DNA from: Pasteurellaceae bacterium
GTDB lineage: Bacteria > Pseudomonadota > Gammaproteobacteria > Enterobacterales > Pasteurellaceae
Assembly (NCBI GenBank): GCA_900756155.1
Contig: CAAEJV010000004.1
Span: 86,958-150,957 of the forward strand
Direction of reading: 5' to 3'
Length of the DNA stretch: 64,000 nucleotides
The stretch's first letter is position 1, and each line of letters starts with the position of its first letter. The notes under the pieces are model-generated. The model made no database searches and was not told the origin of the DNA. It was given only the letters and a program-made list of their open reading frames with translations. A program made the translations under genes and the position numbers. Shown here in pieces: positions 52,108 to 60,958 of this stretch.

Positions 52108-53376
52108 TTGGACAGTATTCCCCTTAGTACTTTATTTATTATACTGATTATCTGTTTAATTTTATCTGCCTATTTTTCCGGCTCAGAAACCGGCTTACTC
52201 TCTCTTAATAAATATCGTCTTCGCTTTCTGGCGGAACAAGGCAATAAAGGCGCGCAAAAAGCAGAAAAACTGCTTGAAAAGCCTGATACCTTGTTAAGTT
52301 TCATTTTGATCTTTAATAACCTTGTGAATATCAGTGCATCAGCTATTGCAACCATGATTGGTATGCGTTTATATGGTGATGCGGGGGTAGCAATCGCAAC
52401 AGGTTTATTAACCTTTGCAATGCTCGTTTTTTCTGAAATTTTCCCTAAAACGGTTGCGGCAATGCATCCAGAGAAAGTGGGCTTGTTTTCAAGTCACATT
52501 TTGTCGTTATTGTTAAAAGTGTTCTATCCATTAGTTTGGTTGATGAATATTTTTACGAAAACCTTAATGCGAATGGTCGGCTTAAAACTCGATTTACAAA
52601 AACAAGTGATTAGCCGCGATGAATTAAGAAGCATTGTATCGGAAGCGGGCGAAGCGACACCGGATGAACAACATCCACAAATGTTGCTTTCTATTTTAGA
52701 TATGGAAACCATCACTGTGGACGATATTATGGTGCCACGTAATGAAATTGGTGGGATTGATATTGACGATGATTGGAAAGCCATTATGCGTCAACTTACT
52801 CATGCACCACATAATCGTATTGTGCTGTATAAAGGCAGCCTTGATGAGCAGGTGCTAGGGATTTTACGTGTTCGTGAAGCTTTCCGCTTGTTATTAGAAA
52901 AAAATGAATTTACCAAAGAAACCTTATTACGCGCCGTCGATGAAGTGTATTTCATTCCTGAAGGTACCCCGCTTAAAACACAATTAGATAATTTCCGTAC
53001 GAAAAAAGAGCGTATTGGTTTAGTGGTGGATGAGTATGGTGATATTAAAGGGTTAGTCACTCTTGAAGATATTTTGGAAGAAATTGTAGGTGAGTTCACC
53101 ACTTCCATGGCACCATCTATTGAGCAAGAAGTGGTGCATCAATCTGATGGTTCAATGATTATTGAAGGTTCGGCGAATCTTCGTGATTTAAATAAAATGT
53201 TTGGTTGGGAATTAGATACAGAAGACGCTCGAACCTTTAATGGTTTGATTATTGAGCATCTTGAAGATATTCCTGATGAAGGAACCGTTTGTGAAATCGA
53301 TGGCTTACGAATTACTATTTTAGAAGTCAGCGATAATATGATTAAACAAGCAAAAGTAGAGAAATTGGCCTCTTAA
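52108..53376 (+). CDS. corB: CNNM/CorC-family transporter CorB (YfjD)
   Basis: 422-residue inner-membrane protein with a DUF21/CNNM transmembrane domain (~1-180), a CBS pair (~190-320, with DDIMVPRNEI and GLVVDEYGDIKGLVTLEDILEEIVGE) and a CorC_HlyC domain at the C-terminus. It is implicated in Mg2+/Co2+ homeostasis. The start is TTG at 52108 preceded by AAAGGA; earlier in-frame TTGs lie in the ypjD terminator. Confidence 0.88.
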   Translation: MDSIPLSTLFIILIICLILSAYFSGSETGLLSLNKYRLRFLAEQGNKGAQKAEKLLEKPDTLLSFILIFNNLVNISASAIATMIGMRLYGDAGVAIATGLLTFAMLVFSEIFPKTVAAMHPEKVGLFSSHILSLLLKVFYPLVWLMNIFTKTLMRMVGLKLDLQKQVISRDELRSIVSEAGEATPDEQHPQMLLSILDMETITVDDIMVPRNEIGGIDIDDDWKAIMRQLTHAPHNRIVLYKGSLDEQVLGILRVREAFRLLLEKNEFTKETLLRAVDEVYFIPEGTPLKTQLDNFRTKKERIGLVVDEYGDIKGLVTLEDILEEIVGEFTTSMAPSIEQEVVHQSDGSMIIEGSANLRDLNKMFGWELDTEDARTFNGLIIEHLEDIPDEGTVCEIDGLRITILEVSDNMIKQAKVEKLAS

Positions 53377-53438
53377 ATGTGGCTTTTTCTAACCGCTCTT
53401 TTGTTTAAGAAGTACATTATTTTTACAAAGGATTGAAT

Positions 53439-54476
53439 ATGACGGATGAGATTCGTTTAACACAATACAGCCACGGCGCAGGTTGAGGCTGTAAAATTTC
53501 GCCTAAGGTGTTAGGGACAATTTTACAGACTAAACTCGAAAAATTTGCTGATCCCAATTTATTGGTCGGTAACGAAACAGCGGATGATGCTGCGGTTTAT
53601 GATCTTGGTAATGGTACTGCAATTATCAGTACCACGGATTTCTTCATGCCGATTGTGGATGATCCTTTTGATTTTGGTCGCATTGCTGCAACCAATGCCA
53701 TTAGTGATATTTTCGCAATGGGTGGTAAGCCAATTATGGCAATTGCCATTCTAGGCTTCCCGATTAATAAATTGCCACCAGAAGTGGCTCAAAAAATAGT
53801 TGATGGTGGTCGTTTTGCTTGTCATCAAGCAGGGATTTCGCTAGCGGGTGGACACTCGATTGATGCACCAGAACCTATTTTTGGTTTAGCGGTAACAGGC
53901 GTTATTGCAACGGATCGTGTAAAACGTAATGCCTCGGCAGAAGTGGGGTGTAAGCTTTATCTGACGAAACCATTGGGTATCGGCGTGCTGACTACTGCAG
54001 AGAAAAAAGGTAAATTAAAACCAGAACATCAAGGATTGGCAACAGCAGCAATGTGCCAAATGAATCTGATTGGTAGTCAATTTGCAGAAGTTGCAGGTGT
54101 AACCGCTATGACAGATGTAACAGGGTTTGGTTTGTTAGGGCACTTGGCTGAAATCTGTGAAGGCTCAAATCTTAATGCGGTTGTGCATTTTGATAAAATC
54201 AAATTATTAGATGGTGTAGCAGATTACATTGCAGAAGGTTGTGTACCAGGTGGAACCAATCGTAACTTTGAAAGCTATGGACATAAAATCGGCCCTCTTA
54301 CCGATTATCAAAAGGCGGTACTTTGCGATCCACAAACTTCAGGTGGTTTGTTGATTGCGGTTAAACCAGAAAGTGAAGCGGAAATTTTAGAGATTGCGAA
54401 AAAAGCCGGTATTGAGCTTAGTGAGGTAGGCGTATTGAAACCTCGTCAAGCAGGCGTACTAGTAGAAGTCGAATAA
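53439..54476 (+). CDS. selD: Selenophosphate synthetase SelD, itself a selenoprotein (UGA codon at 16)
   Basis: Makes selenophosphate from selenide and ATP for selenocysteine and selenouridine synthesis. From ATG 53439, residues 1-15 read MTDEIRLTQYSHGAG; codon 16 is TGA (53484-53486), followed by GCKISPKVL. Other SelD proteins carry Cys or Sec at this active-site position, so it is read as selenocysteine, not a stop. Length is 345 residues including Sec. A bSECIS-like hairpin follows the UGA. An automatic call would start too late, near 53508, and lose the active site. A terminator follows. Confidence 0.96.
53502..53515 (+). promoter_or_regulatory. Candidate bacterial SECIS hairpin in selD
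   Basis: CCTAA (53502-53506) and TTAGG (53511-53515) with a GGTG loop, beginning 15 bases after the UGA, a typical distance for a bacterial SECIS element with G in the apical loop. An outer AGGC/GCCT pairing is also possible. Confidence 0.6.
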
Positions 54477-54500
54477 ATGGCTTTAGTGAAAATAAAAAGT

Positions 54501-54526
54501 GCGGTGAAAATTCACCGCCTTTTTTA
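54501..54526. terminator. Bidirectional terminator after selD
   Basis: GCGGTGAA (54501-54508) and TTCACCGC (54511-54518) with a 2-base centre, then CTTTTTTATT on the plus strand. The left arm overlaps a USS. It touches the 3' end of the acyl-CoA synthetase gene. Confidence 0.88.
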
Positions 54527-56341
54527 TTCTTTATTTTCCTTATTTTCTTTGTTGTTGGAATACATCGAGTCAATAATATGACGATAGCGTTCCATAATCA
54601 CTTTTCGGCGTAATTTGAGCGTAGGGGTGATTTCACCAAGTTTTACGCTAAATGCTTGAGAGAGTAGCGTAAATTTCTTCACTTGTTCGAAGTGCGCCAA
54701 TTCTTTTTGGAGGCTTTCGATGCGCTTCTCAAACATTTTAATAATTTCAGAGTGTTTGAGTAATTCCATGCGATCTTGATACTTAATATTCAGTTTTTTC
54801 GCATATTCTTCTACGCTATCAAAACAAGGCACGATTAGGGCTGAAACATATTTTTTGGCATCGGCAATAATCGCAATTTGTTCGATAAATTTATCTTTAC
54901 CGATTTTACCTTCGATATATTGTGGAGCAATGTATTTGCCGTTAGAGGTTTTCATCAATTCTTTAATACGATCGGTAATAAATAAATTACCTTCAGCATC
55001 AAACTCACCGGCATCTCCTGTTTTCAAGAAACCATCTTCGGTGAAGGCTTGGTCAGTTTCTTCAGGCTTTTTATAGTACCCCTTCATCACCATACCGCCA
55101 CGAACCAGAATCTCGTTATTTTCACCAATTTTAACTTCGGCGTTTGGCATCAGTTTACCGATAGAATTTGGATTAAAATGATGATCATCCCAACAAGAAA
55201 CAGTTGCCGTGGTTTCAGTCATGCCATAACCGAGTTTGATATTAATCCCAATACTATGGAAGAAAAGCCCAATGGTTGGTTCTAATTTTGCACCACCGCA
55301 AGGCATCATTTTAATTCGTCCGCCTAACAATGAACGCAGTTTAGACAGCACCAGTTTATCGGCAAGTGCATAGCGTTTTTGCAAGAAGAAGGGGACTTTT
55401 CTATTTTGAGAGAGAAGATCAAAACGTTTTTGTCCCACTGCAATTGCCCAATGGAAAATCATCTGACGAATAAAAGGGGCTTTTTGTACTTTATCAAGCA
55501 CGGCAGAATAAATTTTTTCATAGAAACGTGGTACCGCACACATAAAGGTCGGGTGCACTTCCGTTAATGCTTCACGTACTTGATTGGTGTCTTCGAGATA
55601 ACAAAGGATTGCTCCCCGATGTAACACATAGGCAACCCAAGCACGCTCAAAAATGTGGCTAAATGGTAAAAAAGAAAGTGAAACCTCATCTTGATTAACA
55701 TCTAATGCAATATCATGGGCTTCAAGTTGATGCGCCAAGTTATTGTAATCGAGCATTACGCCTTTCGGTTCACCTGTTGTGCCAGAGGTGTAGATGATCG
55801 TGAATAAATCATCCATCGTTTTATTTGCTAAGCGAGTTTCAAATTCAGCCTGAAATTCTGCTGTACCTAATTGAATTAAATCGTCCCAATGGTAGGAAAG
55901 GGTAGTTTCTGTCAGTTGAATTTTTTCTTTCATGGCCACAATTTTTTGTAATTGTGGACACTGATGTGCAATTTCTAACGCTTGATCATATTGTTCTTGA
56001 TCGCCAACAAACAGAATTTTGACATCGGCATGATTTAAAATAAATTCTGCCTGTTGTGCCGTATTGGTTGCATAAATGGGAACGGTGATAGCTCGGACTT
56101 GAAGTGCCGCAATATCTGCGATTGTCCAACGTGACATATTGTGCGCAAAAATTGCAATTTTATCTTGTACTTGAATATTGCAAGCAAGAAAAGCTAATGA
56201 AAGCTGATCAAGCTGTTGTTGGAATGCGTTCCACGAAATATCTTTCCACAAGCCATTAATTTTATGGCGAAGTGCGGTTGCATTTTGACGAGTTTTTGCC
56301 TGCTGGCGAATTTGATTGACGAAATGACGTTCTAAATTCAT
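54524..56341 (-). CDS. Long-chain acyl-CoA synthetase (AMP-binding family)
   Basis: 605-residue adenylate-forming enzyme that activates fatty acids with ATP and CoA. The AMP-binding signature is IIYTSGTTGEPKGV, followed by GYGMTETTATVSC and GWLKTGD-like FLKTGDAGEFD with ITDRIKELMKTSNGKYI. It resembles the FadD15/bacterial long-chain class rather than E. coli FadD in architecture. The C-terminus is a low-complexity NNKENKENKE tail. It lies downstream of gapA, as in H. influenzae. The fatty-acid chain length is not determined from sequence. Confidence 0.88.
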   Translation of the reverse strand: MNLERHFVNQIRQQAKTRQNATALRHKINGLWKDISWNAFQQQLDQLSLAFLACNIQVQDKIAIFAHNMSRWTIADIAALQVRAITVPIYATNTAQQAEFILNHADVKILFVGDQEQYDQALEIAHQCPQLQKIVAMKEKIQLTETTLSYHWDDLIQLGTAEFQAEFETRLANKTMDDLFTIIYTSGTTGEPKGVMLDYNNLAHQLEAHDIALDVNQDEVSLSFLPFSHIFERAWVAYVLHRGAILCYLEDTNQVREALTEVHPTFMCAVPRFYEKIYSAVLDKVQKAPFIRQMIFHWAIAVGQKRFDLLSQNRKVPFFLQKRYALADKLVLSKLRSLLGGRIKMMPCGGAKLEPTIGLFFHSIGINIKLGYGMTETTATVSCWDDHHFNPNSIGKLMPNAEVKIGENNEILVRGGMVMKGYYKKPEETDQAFTEDGFLKTGDAGEFDAEGNLFITDRIKELMKTSNGKYIAPQYIEGKIGKDKFIEQIAIIADAKKYVSALIVPCFDSVEEYAKKLNIKYQDRMELLKHSEIIKMFEKRIESLQKELAHFEQVKKFTLLSQAFSVKLGEITPTLKLRRKVIMERYRHIIDSMYSNNKENKENKE

Positions 56342-56529
56342 ATAAGCCTTATTTGAGCGAACAACTGTACGCTAATATAAACTAAATAAATTTAAAATCT
56401 AGTAAAATGTTATTATTTTGTGAATATAGAATAAATAATAGACATATTTATTTTTCTATTATTATATTCAAATGAGCAATAAAGAATATATAAAATATTG
56501 AGAAAATCTAAATTGATTAGAAATAAAAA

Positions 56530-56551
56530 AACCGCTCTAAAAAGAGCGGTT
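56530..56551 (-). terminator. Rho-independent terminator after gapA
   Basis: AACCGCTCT (56530-56538) pairs with AGAGCGGTT (56543-56551) over AAAA, with T-runs on the minus strand exit (TTTTTTTATTTC). Confidence 0.92.
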
Positions 56552-56570
56552 AATTTTTTAGCTATTTTGA

Positions 56571-57590
56571 TTAGCCTTTGTAGTTGTATACGTGTGCAAC
56601 TAAGTCTAATACTTTGTTTGAGTAACCAGTTTCGTTATCGTACCAAGATACTAATTTAACGAAAGAGTCAGTTAATGCGATACCCGCATCAGCATCAAAT
56701 ACAGAAGTTAAAGCACAACCGTTGAAGTCTGTAGAAACTACTGCATCTTCAGTGTAACCTAAAACGCCTTTTAATTCGCCGTTGAAAGTTTTACCTTCAG
56801 CTGCATCTTTGATTGCTTGTTTGATTTGTTCGTAAGTTGCTGGTTTTTCTAAGTTTACAGTTAAGTCAACTACAGATACGTTTGGAGTAGGAACACGGAA
56901 CGCCATACCAGTTAATTTACCGTTTAATGCTGGTAATACTTTACCAACAGCTTTCGCAGCACCGGTAGATGAAGGGATGATGTTTTGTGATGCACCACGA
57001 CCACCACGCCAGTCTTTAGCTGATGGACCATCAACAGTTTTTTGAGTCGCTGTTGTTGCGTGAACAGTAGTCATTAAACCATCTTTGATACCGAAAGTTT
57101 CGTGAACAACACGTGCTAAAGGTGCTAAACAGTTTGTAGTACAAGAAGCGTTAGACACAATATCTTGACCTGCGTATGCACCAAAGTTTACACCACGTAC
57201 GAACATTGGTGTGCTATCTTTAGAAGGACCAGTTAATACGACTTTTTTCGCACCAGCAGTGATGTGTTTGCGTGCTGTTTCATCAGTTAAGAACAAACCT
57301 GTTGCTTCAACTGCAACATCAACGCCGATCGCACCCCAGTTAAGGTTTGCAGGATCACGTTCAGAAGTAACACGGATAGTTTTACCGTTTACGACTAAGT
57401 TACCGTCTTTAACTTCAACAGTACCGTCAAAACGACCGTGAGTTGAATCGTATTTCAACATGTAAGCCATGTATTCAACGTCGATTAAGTCGTTGATACC
57501 TACAACTTCGATGTCATCGCGATGTTGTGCTGCACGGAATACGATACGACCGATACGGCCGAAACCGTTGATACCAATTTTAATAGCCAT
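56571..57590 (-). CDS. gapA: Glyceraldehyde-3-phosphate dehydrogenase
   Basis: Glycolytic NAD-dependent enzyme. In 339 residues the Rossmann start is IKIGINGFGRIGRI and the active-site loop is SNASCTTNCLAPL with the catalytic cysteine. A phosphate site lies at ATQKTVDGPS. The C-terminal SWYDNETGYSNKVLDL is standard. AGAAGGTGA precedes the ATG. The promoter has an extended -10 and a CRP-like site at a class I distance. Confidence 0.98.
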   Translation of the reverse strand: MAIKIGINGFGRIGRIVFRAAQHRDDIEVVGINDLIDVEYMAYMLKYDSTHGRFDGTVEVKDGNLVVNGKTIRVTSERDPANLNWGAIGVDVAVEATGLFLTDETARKHITAGAKKVVLTGPSKDSTPMFVRGVNFGAYAGQDIVSNASCTTNCLAPLARVVHETFGIKDGLMTTVHATTATQKTVDGPSAKDWRGGRGASQNIIPSSTGAAKAVGKVLPALNGKLTGMAFRVPTPNVSVVDLTVNLEKPATYEQIKQAIKDAAEGKTFNGELKGVLGYTEDAVVSTDFNGCALTSVFDADAGIALTDSFVKLVSWYDNETGYSNKVLDLVAHVYNYKG

Positions 57591-57651
57591 AAGATTTTCA
57601 CCTTCTATTTTTTAAGTTAAACAAAATCGTTGCTCTAACGAGTTCTCGTGG

Positions 57652-57657
57652 ATTATA
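57652..57657 (-). promoter_or_regulatory. Predicted -10 of the gapA promoter
   Basis: TATAAT on the minus strand preceded by TGC (extended -10), with no good -35 at 17 bases. Predicted start ~57645, giving a ~55-base leader. A weak -35 fits an activator-dependent promoter. Confidence 0.65.
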
Positions 57658-57699
57658 GCATGGGCATTTTGATAAAAAAAAGGGTATATACCACTTTTT

Positions 57700-57715
57700 T
57701 GTGATCTCGATCACT
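57700..57715. promoter_or_regulatory. CRP-like site between gapA and gmk
   Basis: TGTGATCTCGATCACT matches TGTGA-N6-TCACA at all but the last base. Its centre is about 62 bases upstream of the predicted gapA start, a class I spacing. Confidence 0.7.
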
Positions 57716-57808
57716 TTTTAACAATTTGGTAAAACAAATGAAAATTTGACCGCACTTTTCATTTTCTTTTTGTATAATAAAAACAAACAACAATAAGAGG
57801 TTTCAATT

Positions 57809-58435
57809 ATGTCTCAAGGTAATTTATATATTCTTTCTGCACCGAGTGGGGCGGGCAAGTCATCATTAATTTCCGCGTTATTAGAAAAAAATCAAGGCAC
57901 GAAAAAAATGGTGTCCATTTCACACACAACGCGTTCACCTCGACCAGGCGAAAGTCATGGTGTGCATTATTATTTTGTTTCAGTAGAAGAATTTGAAACC
58001 TTAATTGAAAAAGGCCACTTCTTAGAATATGCAAAAGTGTTTGGCGGTAATTATTACGGCACTTCATTGCCAGCAATTGAAGAAAACTTGGCTAAAGGTA
58101 TTGATGTGTTTTTAGATATTGATTGGCAAGGTGCACAGCAAATTCGTCAAAAAGTACCTTCTGTAAAAAGCATTTTTATTTTGCCTCCATCATTGCCAGA
58201 ATTGGAGCGTCGCTTGGTTGGACGCGGACAGGATAGCAAAGAGGTCATTGCTGAGCGAATGTCAAAAGCAATCAGCGAAATTTCGCATTATGATGAATAT
58301 GATTACGTGATTGTGAATGATAATTTTGAACAGGCATTGGCAGATTTACAAAGCATTTTGCAGGCAGAACGCTTGACCAAAGCTTATCAACAAACAGAAA
58401 ATGCGGACTTAATTCATCAGCTACTAGCAAAATAA
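57809..58435 (+). CDS. gmk: Guanylate kinase
   Basis: Phosphorylates GMP to GDP. The 208-residue product has the P-loop SAPSGAGKSSL (about 10-20), the GMP-binding SHTTRSPRPGESHGVHYYFV and the lid LERRLVGRGQDS. AAGAGG precedes the ATG. A TATAAT at 57773-57778 is a likely -10. It leads a run with rpoZ, spoT and recG, the conserved gammaproteobacterial order. Confidence 0.97.
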   Translation: MSQGNLYILSAPSGAGKSSLISALLEKNQGTKKMVSISHTTRSPRPGESHGVHYYFVSVEEFETLIEKGHFLEYAKVFGGNYYGTSLPAIEENLAKGIDVFLDIDWQGAQQIRQKVPSVKSIFILPPSLPELERRLVGRGQDSKEVIAERMSKAISEISHYDEYDYVIVNDNFEQALADLQSILQAERLTKAYQQTENADLIHQLLAK

Positions 58436-58495
58436 GCTTGAATTGAGTACAATATTTTCCCTTTATAGACATTATTTTTAACATCGGAGTAAAAC

Positions 58496-58762
58496 ATGGC
58501 TCGAGTGACTGTGCAAGATGCAGTAGAAAAAATTGGTAACCGTTTTGATTTAATTTTAACCGCCGCTCGTCGTGCGAGACAATTAGAGTTACATCAAAGT
58601 GAGCCGTTAGTGCCGGAAGATAACGATAAACCAACTGTAATCGCATTACGTGAAATCGAAAAAGGGTTAATCAACCAAGAAATCATGGATGCAAAAGAGT
58701 ATTTAGATGCGGCAGCTTCTCAACGTAGCGAAGAAGTGGCTGTAGCGTTAATCGCAGAATAA
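58496..58762 (+). CDS. rpoZ: RNA polymerase omega subunit
   Basis: 88-residue omega subunit, helping RNA polymerase assembly and forming part of a ppGpp site in related bacteria. It starts MARVTVQDAVEKIGNRFDLI and has the conserved ARRARQL helix. GGAG precedes the ATG. It lies between gmk and spoT. Confidence 0.97.
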   Translation: MARVTVQDAVEKIGNRFDLILTAARRARQLELHQSEPLVPEDNDKPTVIALREIEKGLINQEIMDAKEYLDAAASQRSEEVAVALIAE

Positions 58763-58837
58763 TCTCATTAAAGTGCGGTCAAAATTAAAGCTATTTTGAT
58801 CGCCTAGTCTTTCTCTCTACAAAAAGTCAGGTGTCCT

Positions 58838-60958
58838 TTGGAATTGTTTGCAGATTTAGATCGAATTATTCAGGGGTATTTGCCCGCCGATAAAATTGAA
58901 TTAATCAAACGTGCATTCGTCATTGCGCGAGATGCTCACGAAGGACAATTTCGCTCAAGCGGCGAACCTTACATAACTCACCCTGTTGCAGTAGCTTCAA
59001 TTATTGCGGAAATGCATTTAGACCATGAAGCAATCATGGCTGCATTATTGCATGATGTTATCGAAGATACCCCTTATACTGAATCCCAATTAAAAGATGA
59101 ATTTGGTGCTAGCGTAGCCGAAATTGTTGACGGCGTATCTAAACTAGATAAATTGAAATTCCGTACCCGTCAAGAAGCGCAGGTTGAAAACTTCCGCAAA
59201 ATGATTTTAGCGATGACTCGAGATATTCGCGTTGTCTTAATCAAACTGGCTGACCGTACCCATAATATGCGAACGTTGGGAGCACTACGTCCAGACAAAC
59301 GTCGTCGTATTGCAAAAGAAACTCTAGAGATTTACTGTCCATTAGCCCACCGTTTAGGCATTGAGCATATCAAGAATGAATTAGAAGATTTATCTTTTGA
59401 AGCAATGCATCCTCGCCGTTATGAAGTACTTAAAAAATTTGTCGAACAGGCTCGTGGTTCTCGTCAAGAGTTGATCCAACGTATTTCTAATGATATTTCA
59501 CAACGCCTTAAGGATGCAGGTATTCCAAGTCGTATTTGGGGACGTGAAAAACATCTCTATAAAATCTATCAAAAAATGCGCATGAAAGATCAGAAATTCC
59601 ATTCTATTATGGATATTTATGCTTTCCGCGTTATTGTGAATTCGGTTGATGATTGCTATCGAGGATTGGGGCAACTGCATAGTTTGTATAAGCCTCGCCC
59701 TGGTAAAGTGAAAGATTATATTGCTGTGCCACGTGCAAATGGCTACCAAGCACTACAAACCTCAATGATTGGTCCTCATGGGGTGCCTGTGGAAGTCCAT
59801 TTGCAAACTGAAGAAATGGAACAGGTCGCTGAAATGGGAATTACCGCGCATTGGGTGTATAAAGAAGGCGGTAAAAATGATAGCACCACAGCTCAAGTAC
59901 GTGCACAACGTTGGTTACAAAGCCTGGTAGATATTCAACAAAACGTAGGTAACTCCTTTGAGTTTGTTGAAAATGTAAAATCTGAGTTTTTCCCGAAAGA
60001 AATCTATGTCTTTACGCCGAAAGGTCGTATCGTTGAATTGCCAATGGGAGCAACAGCAGTCGATTTTGCTTATGCAGTGCATTCTGATGTGGGAAATCAT
60101 TGTGTTGCGGCAGTCGTAGAGCATAAACCTTATCCGTTATCACAAGCTTTAGAGTCTGGTCAAACCGTTGAGATTGTAACCAGTGAAAATACTCATCCAA
60201 GCGTTAGCTGGTTAAACTTTGTGGTGACCGCTCGTGCAAGAACTCGTATTCGTCATTTCTTAAAATTATTGCGTGCAGATGATGCCGTTCAAACGGGCAA
60301 AAAACAGCTGGAAATGGCACTGAAACCACATTATCTCTCTGAGGTTTCTGAAGAGAAAATCCAAGCAGTACTGAATGAATTGAATCTCTCAAGCCTCAAT
60401 GAGCTTTTTGAGGAAATTGGTGTAGGCAATCAAATGTCGAGTGTCATTGCCCATCAATTAATTGATGAAGCTATTGAAATTGATGTGGATGGAGTGTCTG
60501 AAAACACACAAAGTACGCTAACGTTAAGCCGAGATGGTGAAATGAAAGCGTCTTTCGCTCAATGTTGCCATCCAATTCCGGGTGATCCGATCGTGGCATT
60601 AAGTACTGCGAAGAAAGGTGTGGTTGTACATCATCAAGCTTGTTCTAATTTAACGTCAGGTAATGCCAAAGATTTCACCGCAGCAAAATGGGAAGAGGCT
60701 GAAAGTGCGGTCAATTTTGATGCCGAATTACACATTGAAATGCTTAATGAACAAAATGTATTAGGTAGCCTCATGACAGCCGTCACGACTTGTGAAAGTA
60801 ATATTCAAAGTATTTGGACTGAAGAATTAGAGAATAATGTGCTATTAGTCATTATCCAAGTTGGCGCGAGAGATATCTATCATTTAGAAAACATTATGCG
60901 AAAAATCAAACAAATTACCAGTGTGATTCGTTTGAAGCGTAATATTAATGAAGCATAA
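58838..60958 (+). CDS. spoT: Bifunctional (p)ppGpp synthetase/hydrolase SpoT
   Basis: 706-residue RelA/SpoT homologue. The N-terminal HD hydrolase has HDVIEDTP and RTHNMRTL. The synthetase-like domain is ~210-350 (GREKHLYKIYQKM). TGS (~385-445) and C-terminal helical and ACT regions follow. An intact HD motif supports ppGpp hydrolysis; H. influenzae also has RelA. The start is TTG at 58838. USS 60703 encodes ESAV in a linker. Its stop shares a base with recG. Confidence 0.96.
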   Translation: MELFADLDRIIQGYLPADKIELIKRAFVIARDAHEGQFRSSGEPYITHPVAVASIIAEMHLDHEAIMAALLHDVIEDTPYTESQLKDEFGASVAEIVDGVSKLDKLKFRTRQEAQVENFRKMILAMTRDIRVVLIKLADRTHNMRTLGALRPDKRRRIAKETLEIYCPLAHRLGIEHIKNELEDLSFEAMHPRRYEVLKKFVEQARGSRQELIQRISNDISQRLKDAGIPSRIWGREKHLYKIYQKMRMKDQKFHSIMDIYAFRVIVNSVDDCYRGLGQLHSLYKPRPGKVKDYIAVPRANGYQALQTSMIGPHGVPVEVHLQTEEMEQVAEMGITAHWVYKEGGKNDSTTAQVRAQRWLQSLVDIQQNVGNSFEFVENVKSEFFPKEIYVFTPKGRIVELPMGATAVDFAYAVHSDVGNHCVAAVVEHKPYPLSQALESGQTVEIVTSENTHPSVSWLNFVVTARARTRIRHFLKLLRADDAVQTGKKQLEMALKPHYLSEVSEEKIQAVLNELNLSSLNELFEEIGVGNQMSSVIAHQLIDEAIEIDVDGVSENTQSTLTLSRDGEMKASFAQCCHPIPGDPIVALSTAKKGVVVHHQACSNLTSGNAKDFTAAKWEEAESAVNFDAELHIEMLNEQNVLGSLMTAVTTCESNIQSIWTEELENNVLLVIIQVGARDIYHLENIMRKIKQITSVIRLKRNINEA

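Noticed and set aside
53442..53507. selD as a 5'-broken gene
   Set aside because: The UGA sits at the known Sec/Cys active-site codon and a SECIS-like hairpin follows, so recoding explains it.
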